A stretch of DNA of 64,000 nt. Source: Algoriphagus oliviformis. GTDB lineage: Bacteria > Bacteroidota > Bacteroidia > Cytophagales > Cyclobacteriaceae. Of this stretch, positions 14,639 through 23,473 are shown piece after piece; the first letter of the stretch is position 1; each line of letters starts with the position of its first letter. The notes beneath the pieces were generated by a model. The model saw nothing but the letters and a program-made list of their open reading frames with translations. It was not told the DNA's origin and did not search any database. The translations under genes were made by a program, and so were the position numbers. The stretch spans positions 62,001-126,000 of the forward strand of contig NZ_JAFKCT010000004.1 in NCBI RefSeq assembly GCF_017254915.1. The letters run 5' to 3'.

Positions 14639-16141
14639 CTAGATTTTTTTACTGTACACCTTTCCAAACCTGTCTTTGGCCTCCACGACCAGATTGCCGC
14701 GGGACTCGGGCTTGAAGAAAAACATGTGGTCGTTCAGCTGCGGCTCTACCCAGCTTCTGCGCGCTGGCAGATCAGGGCCGGAGTGCAGCTCCACGCTCCA
14801 GGGATCCAGGGCAACGATCTTTTGCGGCGCGCCTTTTTTCACTCCATCCTCATACCAGCTGATCTCCCAGTCGGGATCGTAGTTCCAGCAGTTGATCGCC
14901 ATCTGCTCGGGGAAGTCCCGGTGTCGGCCGGTCTCATAGACCCGAAACTGCTCGTTGATGTCCAGGCCGGTTCCCTTGTATTGCCATCTGAGCTCCGAGC
15001 CTCTGGCCTCGTAGATCGCATAGCCATTGGGCGTGCCGTCATAGCAGATGGGGCCTGACCACCAGGCTCCGCAGACGGTACCGTGGCAGTGCTCGTACAC
15101 GTGCCCGCTGATCATGTTGTCGTTGAAGTGGGTGTGCCCCGAGAGGATGTGGGCCTGATAGCCCTCCAGCATGCGGTAGAGATGCTCGCGATTGCTGACG
15201 GTGCCGCCCAGCGTGTCGCGCTCCGGATAGCGGGTCACCGCGCCGGTGTAGGCAGGGATATGCAGGGCGATCACGACCGTCTTGCCCTTTTCCACCGCTT
15301 TCAAGTCCTGCTCCAGCCAAGCCAGCTGTTCCTCGGGAATATGGCCGATGTACTTGGTTCCCGCACCGATGCGGCCTAGGTAAAACACGTCATCCAGGAC
15401 CACGTAGTGCACCTCGCCCCGATTCCAGGAGTAGTAGGTGGGGCCAAAGTGTCCCTTGAAGGTCCCTGTCGTGGTCGCGTCAGACCGCCCGCCAAAGTCC
15501 AGGTCATGGTTGCCTACGACTTGGAAAAAGGGAATGTCGTACATCTGTATGGACTGGTTGTACTCTTTGAAAAGCTCCAGCTTGTCATAGACCAAGTCCC
15601 CGCAGCCTATGCCGAAGAGATTGGGATCGCCGAGGAAAGCGATGGTCCGCTGCACGTCGGGAGCGGACACAGTCAGCAGCTGGTTGGCATCGTACTCATC
15701 CTGGATTTGGGTGTCGGACAGGAGGAGAAAATGATGGTTTTCGTCCGGGCTTCCTGCCTTTTTCAGCTCAAACTGGAAGCTTTGCTCAGCTTTGGCTTTG
15801 TCGATTTTTTGGAAAAAAGAGGCCGATCCGTTGGCCTGCTTCTGGATCTCGTAGCCCGAGGGCATGGAAACGAAAACGAAATCGCGGTCACTGCCGGAGA
15901 TCAGCTCAAAGTCCCCGTTGGCATTGGTCTGGGCGACGATCCTGCCATCGGAGACGGACACGCCGGCGAGTCCCTTGCCCGCAGCACTGACTTTTCCCTT
16001 GATACGGATGGGGCTAAACAGCGTGGGAAGATCCAAAACAGGCAGCTCCTTTTGCACTCCGGCAAAGACCGCATCCCCCATTCCCAGCCAGGCGACTGAG
16101 CTCAGGCCCAGGCTTTTGATGAATTCTCTTCTTTTGAACAT
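14639..16141 (-). CDS. Calcineurin-like metallophosphoesterase, TAT-type signal
   Basis: The 500-residue protein begins MFKRREFIKSLGL, a twin-arginine-type signal, suggesting export in folded, metal-loaded form. An Ig-like N-terminal domain (about 40-125, IKGKVSAAGKGLAGVSVSDG) precedes the phosphoesterase core. That core has LLLSDTQ, GCGDLVYD, VVGNHDLD, IALHIP and LSGHTH; the usual DxH of motif I is DxQ, as in this subfamily. A C-terminal domain (about 370-500) completes the MetallophosN-Metallophos-MetallophosC architecture. It shares no operon with neighbours. The substrate is unknown; a secreted phosphodiesterase or phosphatase role fits. Confidence 0.9.
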   Translation of the reverse strand: MFKRREFIKSLGLSSVAWLGMGDAVFAGVQKELPVLDLPTLFSPIRIKGKVSAAGKGLAGVSVSDGRIVAQTNANGDFELISGSDRDFVFVSMPSGYEIQKQANGSASFFQKIDKAKAEQSFQFELKKAGSPDENHHFLLLSDTQIQDEYDANQLLTVSAPDVQRTIAFLGDPNLFGIGCGDLVYDKLELFKEYNQSIQMYDIPFFQVVGNHDLDFGGRSDATTTGTFKGHFGPTYYSWNRGEVHYVVLDDVFYLGRIGAGTKYIGHIPEEQLAWLEQDLKAVEKGKTVVIALHIPAYTGAVTRYPERDTLGGTVSNREHLYRMLEGYQAHILSGHTHFNDNMISGHVYEHCHGTVCGAWWSGPICYDGTPNGYAIYEARGSELRWQYKGTGLDINEQFRVYETGRHRDFPEQMAINCWNYDPDWEISWYEDGVKKGAPQKIVALDPWSVELHSGPDLPARRSWVEPQLNDHMFFFKPESRGNLVVEAKDRFGKVYSKKI

Positions 16142-16693
16142 AGGATTATTTGAAAATTGAAAAGACTCGTCCGCCGTGGCGGATTCTAAAATTGGAAAAT
16201 TGCGTTTTCGGGTTGCAATGTGGTAAGGTTTTAAAGTGGCAATGTGCGGTCAGTCCCGATAACTGTCGGAAGAGCGGAGTCTTGTCAGACTGAGCGGAGT
16301 CGAAGTCTTCGAAATTCGATGCTAGACATTTTCAGAACTGAAGCCTTCCTGACTTCTCCCCTAAAATTGCGCAGCCGTCCGACACCAAAAAGGCATTTCA
16401 TCAAACTTCTCAATTTCTTAATCCTGCGCTACCCGGGATTTGGGCGGGACGATTTTGACAATAAGGAGATTTATTCCCAAATTATAGTCCGTTTACCCCC
16501 TGTATTTCAAGAAGTAAACCCAATCTCTGCCGCTTTTCCCAGCAGGAGCTTAGAAGTTTTTGGAGCCAACCAGGTCTCCGCTTTTCGCCTGCCGGACGTG
16601 GCGGGATCTCCGTCCTTTTTCACCGACGATCCCCGCATACGCCACTGGGCCAGGCCTCTCGTTGAGTACCATTCACATTTTTAACCCCAACCC
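16142..16693. other. Non-coding region with interspersed short repeats
   Basis: This 552-bp gap has no gene I can support. It contains a degraded TCCCGATAACTGTCGG (about 16254-16269), related to the palindromes near 51.3 and 58.6 kb. It also has AGAGCGGAGTC and then CTGAGCGGAGTCGAAG (16290-16305), and ATTGGAAAATTG (about 16190), a short string repeated at about 18362. One open frame (16244-16684) runs through these repeats and is judged accidental. The promoter of the M19 gene should lie near the right end. Confidence 0.5.
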
Positions 16694-18304
16694 ATGAAAC
16701 GTAAATTTTCAGACCTGCACTGCCACAACCACATGAGGGCACATTTTCACATGCAGGAAAAACAGAAGAAGTTTGAAAGAAAGGGCGAATTCAGTCCTTG
16801 GACCGTGATCGCGTCCAACTCCAAAAAGCAGGAACTCGGCAAGATGGGCGCCAGCTACAGCCAGATCGACCTGGTCAAGTGCTGGAACGCCAACCTCCGC
16901 CTCACCTTCAACTCCCTCTATCCCCTGGAGCGGCAGTTTGTGGTGGGCATGGACCCCAGCATCAAGGAAGACAAATGGTATCATTTTGTCGCCAGGGGGA
17001 TTTTGGGCCATTCCGGCCTGAAAAGAGACCTACTCCAGACGGCCTACATGCGCATCCCGGACAAGGTCATCGACTTCTTCCAGTCCGAAGACTACGACTA
17101 CTGGGAGGCGCTCAACAAGGAAAAGGATTTTGTCCTGTTGGACTCGGGCAAGCGGCTCGAGCAAAACGAGATCCATGTGCCGATGGCGATCTTTGGGGAT
17201 GAAAAAGCCGCCGCCAAGCGGGCCAAGAAAGACCCTTCCTCCTACGTGGCGGAAAATGCCTGCTATCGCGTGCCCAAGAACCGGCCAGAGCTCCTCCAGT
17301 CCCTGGCCGACGACACCGAGATCACGATGGTCATCACCGTGGAGGGAGCCCACGCCATGGGAACCGACCGCTGCAAGAGTGTGGACGACATCTCCGACCG
17401 CGTGAAGTTCATCAAGGAGATGTGGGAAGTGCCGGTGTTTTTCATCACTTTTTCCCATCACTTCGACAATCATCTCTGTGGCCACGCGCACTCCATCCCG
17501 GGGATGGGGAAAATACTCATGAAACAGCGAAAGCACATGAATGGAGGCTTTCGGAGAAACGGGCGGCGCATCATCCGGGAAGTGCTCGGCCTGGACTCCA
17601 AGCTGGAAAAAGACCCCAAACTGGGCTATAGAATCCTCGTGGACGTCAAGCACATGGCCGCCAAGTCCCGCGTCGAATACTACGAGCTGGTCAAGGAATG
17701 CCTCGCCAAGGGAGACCGCATCCCCGTGATCGCCTCGCACTGCGGCTACTCCGGCATCGAGTCCCTCGCGGAGCACATCCGCTGCGAGCGGGAAGAGGAG
17801 GACGACTACTGCGACAAAAAAAGCGGGAAGTTCAACGCCTGGAACATCAACATGTGCGACGAGGACATCGAAATGATCGTGAAGACCCGGGGCATGTTTG
17901 GGATATCCTTTGACCAGCGCATCCTGGGCATCACCAAAAAAGACCTCAAAGACCCCGACAGCAAGCGCAACGGCATCCAACTGATCTGGGAAAACATCGA
18001 AGGCATCGCGCTGAGCGCCTATGACAACCCCAGACTTTCGGAAGTGGAAAAACGCGAAGTATGGAAGTGCCTCACGATAGGCACCGACTTCGAGGGCCTG
18101 ATCGATCCGGTCAACGCCTACCCCACCGCGCTGAGCTACGGGCAATTTGCCGAGGACCTGGCCAATGAGATCGAATCCGCCAGGTCAAACCCCGCCGCCA
18201 AACACCTCGCCCACCTCAAGTCGCGGGAAGACGTGGAAAAGCTGGTCGACGACTTTTGCTACAACAATGCCGAGGCTTTTGTGATCGAAAATTATCCGGT
18301 GTAG
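16694..18304 (+). CDS. M19 (membrane dipeptidase)-like metallohydrolase, atypical
   Basis: The 536-residue protein has no signal peptide. The M19/renal dipeptidase features are: the N-terminal metal motif DLHCHNH (residues 7-13), a bridging Glu in VITVEGAHAMG (about 214-224), His in ITFSHHFDNHLCGHAHS, His in IASHCGYSG, and TIGTDFEGL near residue 460, matching the GIGSDFDG motif of M19. The first motif is HxH rather than the HxD of classical dipeptidases, and the chain is about 100-150 residues longer than typical. A distant amidohydrolase or PHP-like activity therefore cannot be excluded. It is a lone gene bracketed by repeat-rich gaps. Confidence 0.72.
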   Translation: MKRKFSDLHCHNHMRAHFHMQEKQKKFERKGEFSPWTVIASNSKKQELGKMGASYSQIDLVKCWNANLRLTFNSLYPLERQFVVGMDPSIKEDKWYHFVARGILGHSGLKRDLLQTAYMRIPDKVIDFFQSEDYDYWEALNKEKDFVLLDSGKRLEQNEIHVPMAIFGDEKAAAKRAKKDPSSYVAENACYRVPKNRPELLQSLADDTEITMVITVEGAHAMGTDRCKSVDDISDRVKFIKEMWEVPVFFITFSHHFDNHLCGHAHSIPGMGKILMKQRKHMNGGFRRNGRRIIREVLGLDSKLEKDPKLGYRILVDVKHMAAKSRVEYYELVKECLAKGDRIPVIASHCGYSGIESLAEHIRCEREEEDDYCDKKSGKFNAWNINMCDEDIEMIVKTRGMFGISFDQRILGITKKDLKDPDSKRNGIQLIWENIEGIALSAYDNPRLSEVEKREVWKCLTIGTDFEGLIDPVNAYPTALSYGQFAEDLANEIESARSNPAAKHLAHLKSREDVEKLVDDFCYNNAEAFVIENYPV

Positions 18305-18506
18305 TAGGATTGTCACCCTGAGCGGAGTCGAAGGGGCGAGTTGTAAAGAATCCAGAGTTCGGAATTGGAAAATTGGAAGGTTGAAAGGTTGGAACATTGG
18401 GCGGAAAGGTGTCAAAGTCGGAAAATGGCGTTTGGCGCTGACGGAGACGTCGTAAATCGTACTTCTGAAATCGTAGCTCACACCTTCCATCAACCATCGT
18501 TGGCCT
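18305..18506. repeat. Repeat-bearing gap: CTGAGCGGAGTCGAAG unit and TTGGAAAATTGGAAGG string
   Basis: TGTCACCCTGAGCGGAGTCGAAGGG spans 18311-18335 (here split: TGTCACCCTGAG, CGGAGTCGAAGGG). The same core occurs at 16290-16305 and, inverted, at 51461-51485. It is followed by a low-complexity GGAAAATTGGAAGGTTGAAA segment. The convergent genes on each side end here. Confidence 0.55.
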
Positions 18507-19931
18507 CTAAAAAATCCACCACTCCGCCTTCACCCCCATGTAGTAGCCCCAGCGCTCCGGGCCGACAAACTGCAGGTAGGGGCTGTAGAGCGATTCGCTT
18601 GCGTTTTCGTTGTATCGGGCTAGGCTAAAGACAAAGCGGAGATGGGGCCTCGCCCAGACGCTTCTTTCCCCCGAAGTGGACAGCGTGGGAGCGATGGAAA
18701 ACTTGCCCATGGCATACAGGGGCTGCTCGCCGTCCCGCCGCTGGGAATAGTGCAACTCGGACAAAAGGTGGAAATTGTCGCTGATATACCAGGTGCCACG
18801 GCTGCCGATGGTGAAGTCTTCCTTTCGGTTAAAGACTTCCTTTTCGAAGAAGGTCTCCGCCCTATCGTCTGAGTCCGCCGCGCCTTTGCTTTGGTTATAG
18901 ATCAGGTAGCCATTGAGCGAAAAGCGCTCCGACAGATTCAAAAGGACATGGTTGACCAGTGACCAGCTGTAGGCATCGCGGAAGCTTTGGCTTGCCAGAT
19001 CCGGCGCTCCAAAGGTCAGCCAAGTCCGCGACACCCCGCCATCGCCGCCGTTGGCGATGCCGCGGCCATAGCGGATGGCAAAATCGTTGAAAGAGCCGGC
19101 CAGAAACTTCGGAAGGCTCTTGTTCACCCGGGCGCCCAGCACATAGCCCCTATCGCCGGGATAGGCTAGGTCAGGAATTGTATCGGTCGCATCCGGATTG
19201 CCCATACGGTGATATTCGCCGAGCAGAGTCAGGCGGGAACCCTGAGACAGCGGAAGGTCCTGCTCCACGACGAGCACGGTACGCTGGCGAAGTGCCAAGG
19301 CCAGAGTACCCGTCTTGATGTTGAGGTAGAAATAGGGCGGTACGGTAGAGGAGGTGTCCGTCGAGGCTACGAATAGCGCGGCAAACCGGGTACTTTTCAC
19401 CTCCACGCCAAATCCCTGCCCAGAGTGGTCATTGAAGTAAAAATGGTCTGCGATGTGGATATCCGCTCCCCGATACAAGCGACTTCCGATCCATAAGTTT
19501 ACCTGATCCTTTTTCCCAACTCCGGTAGCCTCCACATAGAGCTCGGGGATGGCAAAAGTAAGTCCTCCCTGACTGCTCGTGGTACTGTTGCCAAAAAGCG
19601 AAAGACTGTTGGACCAGAGGGCAAAGCGGGTATTGACCGTCACATTCATGCTGTCGCCTTTGACCAGGGGTGAAAAGTCTATCCCCGTCGCCAGCTCCAG
19701 GTAGTCCTGCTCCTCCATCCTGCCGCCTATGCTGCCCATATTGTTCAGGTTCAGTCGCCGGCCGATCGAGCCTTCATTTACAAAGGACCAATCGGCCCCG
19801 ATGCGTCCGTAGCTGCCGATGTAGAAGTTTTTGTAGGTCGGGCGCTGATAGGCAATCTGTGCCTGGCAGAGCGTGCCCAAAAGTTGAAAAGTCACAAAGC
19901 TGAGACAAAATGCTAAAAGTCGGGTCATCAT
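18507..19931 (-). CDS. LamB/maltoporin-like carbohydrate porin
   Basis: The 474-residue protein has a signal peptide (about 1-24, ending LCQAQ). Maltoporin-like features are the N-terminal YIGSYGRIGADW strand, the GSRLYRGADIHIADHFYFND segment corresponding to the R-x-D-x-H-I-x-D motif of LamB, and the C-terminal WGYYMGVKAEWWIF closing strand. Expected role: passive diffusion channel for oligosaccharides in the outer membrane. It is divergent from the TPR lipoprotein gene. The start could be either of the first two Met codons. Confidence 0.8.
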   Translation of the reverse strand: MMTRLLAFCLSFVTFQLLGTLCQAQIAYQRPTYKNFYIGSYGRIGADWSFVNEGSIGRRLNLNNMGSIGGRMEEQDYLELATGIDFSPLVKGDSMNVTVNTRFALWSNSLSLFGNSTTSSQGGLTFAIPELYVEATGVGKKDQVNLWIGSRLYRGADIHIADHFYFNDHSGQGFGVEVKSTRFAALFVASTDTSSTVPPYFYLNIKTGTLALALRQRTVLVVEQDLPLSQGSRLTLLGEYHRMGNPDATDTIPDLAYPGDRGYVLGARVNKSLPKFLAGSFNDFAIRYGRGIANGGDGGVSRTWLTFGAPDLASQSFRDAYSWSLVNHVLLNLSERFSLNGYLIYNQSKGAADSDDRAETFFEKEVFNRKEDFTIGSRGTWYISDNFHLLSELHYSQRRDGEQPLYAMGKFSIAPTLSTSGERSVWARPHLRFVFSLARYNENASESLYSPYLQFVGPERWGYYMGVKAEWWIF

Positions 19932-20139
19932 GGGTTGGAGTATTACTAAAAATAGCCTATTTCGTCCTGAGACTCAACCTAAAAACACAAAGAGTAGTAT
20001 TCAGCTTGAAAAAATGGAGCTCTTGATCGCAAAGCGAAAAAATGATCAAGGAAGAAAATCCCTTCCCAGTTTTCACAGCTTAATCCAAAGCCCTTCCATT
20101 GTTACAAACCGATCTTCTCTTCGACAGAAAAAACCCAGT

Positions 20140-21102
20140 ATGAACAGAAAACCACTTCCACCCCAATTTTTCCTTCTCCTCCTCAGCCTGATCCTCCTGG
20201 CCGGATGCGGCGGAGGGAAAGCTCCCGAATCCCAGCCTAGGGCGGAAGTGGTGAAGGGCCTGGACGGGCGGCTTTTTCCCGTTCCCGCACTCCCCGAAAA
20301 AAGCCAAGCCCGACTCGACAGCAACCTGCAGGTAGCAAAGGAAAACTTCGAAGCCAATCCCAGCGAGGAAAACTACATTTGGCTGGGGCGCAGGCAGGCC
20401 TATGCCTATCACTATGCCGCGGCCATCGAAACCTTCACGGAGGGGCTTTCTCGGTTTTCCGATTCCTACAGGCTGCTCCGACACCGCGGCCATCGCTACC
20501 TCACCACCCGGAATTTTGCAAATGCTACTGCCGACTTCGAGAAAGCCGCGGCGCTGATGCCCCAAGAGCCCTTGGAAATCGAGCCCGACGGCATCCCAAA
20601 CATGCTGAACATCCCCCTGTCCAGTACCCAATTCAACGTCTGGTATCATCTGGGACTTGCCTATTACCTACAGGGGGACTTTGAAAAAGCCGCGAAAGCC
20701 TACGAACAGTGTATGCTCGTGTCGGACAACGACGACCTGATTTGCGCCACGGCCGACTGGCTTTACATGACCTACCAAAAGCTCGGTAAGAAAGCGGAAG
20801 CCCAACAAGTGCTGGATCTCATCTCTCCGGAAGGGATGGAGATCATCGAAAACGAATCGTACTACCTCCGCCTCCAGATGTACCAGGGGCTCATCCCCGC
20901 CGAGCAACTTCTGGAAGTCAGTGCAGGAACTTCTGACGTGGATTTGGCGCTGGCCACCCAAGGCTATGGCGTCGGCAACTGGTACCTCGCAAAGGGAGAC
21001 AGCGCTCGCGCCAAAGAGATCTTCCAGCAAGTGGTCGGCGGCAAAAACTTCTCCGCCTTTGGATTTATCGCGGCGGAAGCGGAGCTGGAGAGGATGAGGT
21101 AG
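20140..21102 (+). CDS. TPR-repeat lipoprotein of unknown function
   Basis: The ATG at 20140 gives 320 residues beginning with a lipoprotein signal peptide (LLLLSLILLAGCGGG; mature Cys near residue 22). The open frame extends 70 codons upstream but that part is not protein-like. The mature part is helical with tetratricopeptide motifs, e.g. ENYIWLGRRQAYAYHYAAAI, WYHLGLAYYLQGDFEKAAKA and NWYLAKGDSARAKEIFQQV. It should be a periplasmic scaffold. Neighbour: divergent LamB-like porin. No partner can be inferred. Confidence 0.78.
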   Translation: MNRKPLPPQFFLLLLSLILLAGCGGGKAPESQPRAEVVKGLDGRLFPVPALPEKSQARLDSNLQVAKENFEANPSEENYIWLGRRQAYAYHYAAAIETFTEGLSRFSDSYRLLRHRGHRYLTTRNFANATADFEKAAALMPQEPLEIEPDGIPNMLNIPLSSTQFNVWYHLGLAYYLQGDFEKAAKAYEQCMLVSDNDDLICATADWLYMTYQKLGKKAEAQQVLDLISPEGMEIIENESYYLRLQMYQGLIPAEQLLEVSAGTSDVDLALATQGYGVGNWYLAKGDSARAKEIFQQVVGGKNFSAFGFIAAEAELERMR

Positions 21103-21376
21103 GAGATGCTTTCGAATAATAGAATCACTGGTAATCAGCCGTAATATCCAAAATACTAAGTCGAATGAGTGGATTTACCCGGCAAGCTGGTAACTCACAG
21201 CTATAATGATGGGGATTAGCAAGTACAAAACTCTGGCCTCGCACGTAGCCATGTCTTGATTTGAGCGCAGGATTTTGAAAACGAATCTTTGTCCGTCAGA
21301 CCAAATGCTTTCTGGCCAAAATATCTTCATTTTAAAGCAGTTTGCCCGCATTTGCTATAGCCGATGAAAGCCATTT
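21103..21376. other. AT-rich non-coding gap at the left edge of the accessory segment
   Basis: Composition drops abruptly after the TPR gene. There is no open frame of note. The right end reads TTTGCTATAGCCGATGAAAG, reminiscent of short sequences often found between cassette-like genes in Bacteroidota (a recollection, not a match). It is the end of the minus-strand gene group at 21377-24139. Confidence 0.35.
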
Positions 21377-22480
21377 TTATTTTATCATTTTTAATTCTTT
21401 CCCATCATAAATCCCGATTCCATTATTTGAAGTCAGGAAAACAAGTCTATTGTCTTCTGTGAAGTCTAATCTTTTTACGGACATTGAAACTCCAATTGCC
21501 AAAGGTTCTCTATCCCAAAGTAATTCTGGTTTAAAAATCAATTCAGGGTTTTCTATTCTTCCTTCGTTCGGAATTGTAGCTCGATAAAATCCGTCTGTTG
21601 TGGCAAAATAGATTTTGTTGTCAAAAGGGTTATATGTGCCTGGTCCAACAAAAACTCCACCACCAAAAGGATTAGTTTCTGCAGTGTCTCTGAAATCTTC
21701 ACTGTCATAAATTTTGGTAGCGGTATGGTTACTAATTTGAAAAATGTCGCCACTATTCATAAAATGTTGATGACCAGAAGTGATATAAACGTTTTGGTCT
21801 TTATCTTCAAATACCGACTTTGGAAAGAGTGAGCCATAGTTTAGACTTTCAATGTCCGCACTTAGTTCTGTCCTATTTTGAGTATCGAAAATTTGTATTG
21901 ATCCACCAAACTCTCCAAAGCTCCTAGTCATCCAAATTCTGTCTTGACTGTCTATGAAAGTATATTGTGGCATGTCAAAGTAATGGTTTGTACGTTTCCA
22001 AAAGAAGAATAAGAATCGCTTCGACACAATCACACCATTTGGCTGGTGTTCGAAATTTGTCCAATTTTCATCTTTTATCGGGTCATAGACAGCGTAGGGA
22101 ACTATTAGAAAGATTTCATCTGCAGAGTTGAAAAAGATATCAGTGACTATGTAGTCCTTTTTTAATTCAAGGTGCAGCTCAGTTGAATAGTCATCTTCGT
22201 TAATCGTGAAAATTTTGCCATGTGATGTTCCTAGGTAGATTTTATTCGAGTTGTCTTTGGCAATGGAGGTGTACTTTACAATGGTGTCACTCGTAAAGGT
22301 TCTAGTTAAGTTCTCCATATCCCAAGCAACAAGTTGTCCGCTTGAATTCAATGCATAAATATTTTCTGTACCCACAAGCATTTTGGTATAGCTCGGGTTT
22401 ACCTTTTTCAAGCTGTCAGTTTGAGCAGAACTGTCAAGTGCAATGGATAAGAATAAGAATATTGGAATTAGGTGTCTCAC
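21377..22480 (-). CDS. Secreted protein of unknown function, beta-propeller-like
   Basis: The 367-residue protein starts with GTG and has a signal peptide ending DSSAQ (about residue 19). The rest consists of repeating beta segments: ENIYALNSSGQLVAWDMENL, NKIYLGTSHGKIFTINED, DRIWMTRSFGEFGGSIQIFD, NKIYFATTDGFYRATIPN, NRLVFLTSNNGIGIYDGK. This is consistent with a propeller like those in two-component-regulator-type or WD-like sensors, but no family is recognised. Codon use is AT-rich compared with flanking genes, consistent with recent acquisition. A copy of the 160-bp repeat begins 20 bp upstream of its start. Confidence 0.75.
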   Translation of the reverse strand: MRHLIPIFLFLSIALDSSAQTDSLKKVNPSYTKMLVGTENIYALNSSGQLVAWDMENLTRTFTSDTIVKYTSIAKDNSNKIYLGTSHGKIFTINEDDYSTELHLELKKDYIVTDIFFNSADEIFLIVPYAVYDPIKDENWTNFEHQPNGVIVSKRFLFFFWKRTNHYFDMPQYTFIDSQDRIWMTRSFGEFGGSIQIFDTQNRTELSADIESLNYGSLFPKSVFEDKDQNVYITSGHQHFMNSGDIFQISNHTATKIYDSEDFRDTAETNPFGGGVFVGPGTYNPFDNKIYFATTDGFYRATIPNEGRIENPELIFKPELLWDREPLAIGVSMSVKRLDFTEDNRLVFLTSNNGIGIYDGKELKMIK

Positions 22481-22487
22481 GTTTTTT

Positions 22488-22903
22488 TTAATGGCTTACA
22501 ACATCCGTATAAGTCCCACTCCCTTTCCGAGTGTCGTGTATATCCATTTTGGACGAAGGATTCTTTCCGGCTGTTTCCGTGGTCAAATTAATCATTTCGG
22601 AGATTTTGGCAAGGTGTCGGAAAAAATTCATTGCTCTACGCGAGCAATCCGTCCCCACCATCCCGATGAAGACCAGCACTGATCTAAGTACGCGGATCGC
22701 TACCACTTTTTCCAAGAGCCAAACAAGCGTGATTATTCCGAAAAGTATCGAAGTCCACAACGCCAACTGCCAGTAAGAGATGATGTAATACGTGTCGTAT
22801 GCATTCACATCCAAGTTAGAATCTCTATCCAAAAAACCGACTAACAGGATCAGCGGAATAGCGAGCAAAAAATCAAGTAGGCCTTGTCAAATAATTTTGT
22901 CAT
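22488..22903 (-). pseudogene. Small two-helix membrane protein gene, apparently frameshifted and fused to the 160-bp repeat
   Basis: An ATG at 22903 opens MTKLFDKAYLIF and then goes out of frame at a run of six A/T (22867-22872). One extra base would continue it into LLAIPLILLVGFLDRDSN, VNAYDTYYIIS and a second hydrophobic helix (LWTSILFGIITLVWLLEKV). As it stands, translation of the second part would need a TTG at 22868. The D-x-N-x-x-D-T-Y-Y-I motif resembles small cytochrome-oxidase-I-like membrane proteins of Bacteroidota. The last 50 or so codons (from about TDC) are encoded by repeat copy 1, so the natural C-terminus may be lost. Confidence 0.5.
22500..22660. repeat. 160-bp direct repeat, copy 1
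   Basis: It starts AACATCCGTATAAG and ends GCAATCCGTCC. It is about 90% identical by eye to 24157-24317 in the same orientation. It contains a terminal hairpin CACTC-CCTTTCC-GAGTG near one end (22517-22533) and ATTGCTC-TACGC-GAGCAAT (about 22630-22648) near the other. It lies at the 3' end of the minus-strand gene above and just upstream of the next one. See the finding on possible origins. Confidence 0.8.
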
Positions 22904-22955
22904 TAAAAAGGGTTGTATGGAACAGCGATTGTCAAAGGTTTTCTTTTTGCTTCCA

Positions 22956-23456
22956 CTACAACCATAGGGTATTAATGGTTAACACCAAGAAAAATAAGAT
23001 TAATGCAGCTCCTAACCATTGTAGAAACTTTACTTTGATTGATCTTTCGTTCTCATCAGCTTCCCCGATAAGAACTTGTTTAAGAGTTATCAACATCCCC
23101 AAAGGCCAAAACAAAAGGTAAAGGATAAAGTAGAAAATCTTAGCCCCCATACTGTCAATTCCTCTCGTTGACAATCGTTTAGTGTTTATGCCGTAGTTAA
23201 TAGCTTTGGCAAATGAAATACCTAGAAGAGAGCCTATGAAAAAGTAGTCAATCAAGCGTTCGGGTATTGAGATATTCAGTTGAAAAAATGGGTAGTAAAC
23301 TATCTTCTGATAGGCTATGGATAATTTGATTATCCGAGCTTTCCAAGCTACAAGATCCTCAGTAAAACTGACCATTCCAACAAGTCCAAACAGTTGCATT
23401 ATTAATTTTCCTACTGCTTGAAGCGGATTAAATTCAATTTTGGGTTGTTCAGTCAT
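22956..23456 (-). CDS. Multi-pass membrane protein of unknown function
   Basis: The 166-residue protein has hydrophobic stretches at about 18-32 (LIMQLFGLVGMVSF), 70-85 (LIDYFFIGSLLGISFA), 108-125 (IFYFILYLLFWPLGMLITL) and 147-165 (WLGAALILFFLVLTINTLWL). No family is recognised. It lies 17 bp downstream of the 23474-24139 gene on the same strand, so they are probably cotranscribed. Composition is AT-rich like its neighbours. Confidence 0.7.
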   Translation of the reverse strand: MTEQPKIEFNPLQAVGKLIMQLFGLVGMVSFTEDLVAWKARIIKLSIAYQKIVYYPFFQLNISIPERLIDYFFIGSLLGISFAKAINYGINTKRLSTRGIDSMGAKIFYFILYLLFWPLGMLITLKQVLIGEADENERSIKVKFLQWLGAALILFFLVLTINTLWL

Positions 23457-23473
23457 ATTTTAAGTTGAGCGGA

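Noticed and set aside
16244..16684. 146-residue plus-strand frame in the gap before the M19-like gene
   Set aside because: It runs through interspersed repeat units, has no protein-like hydrophobic pattern and no recognisable family.
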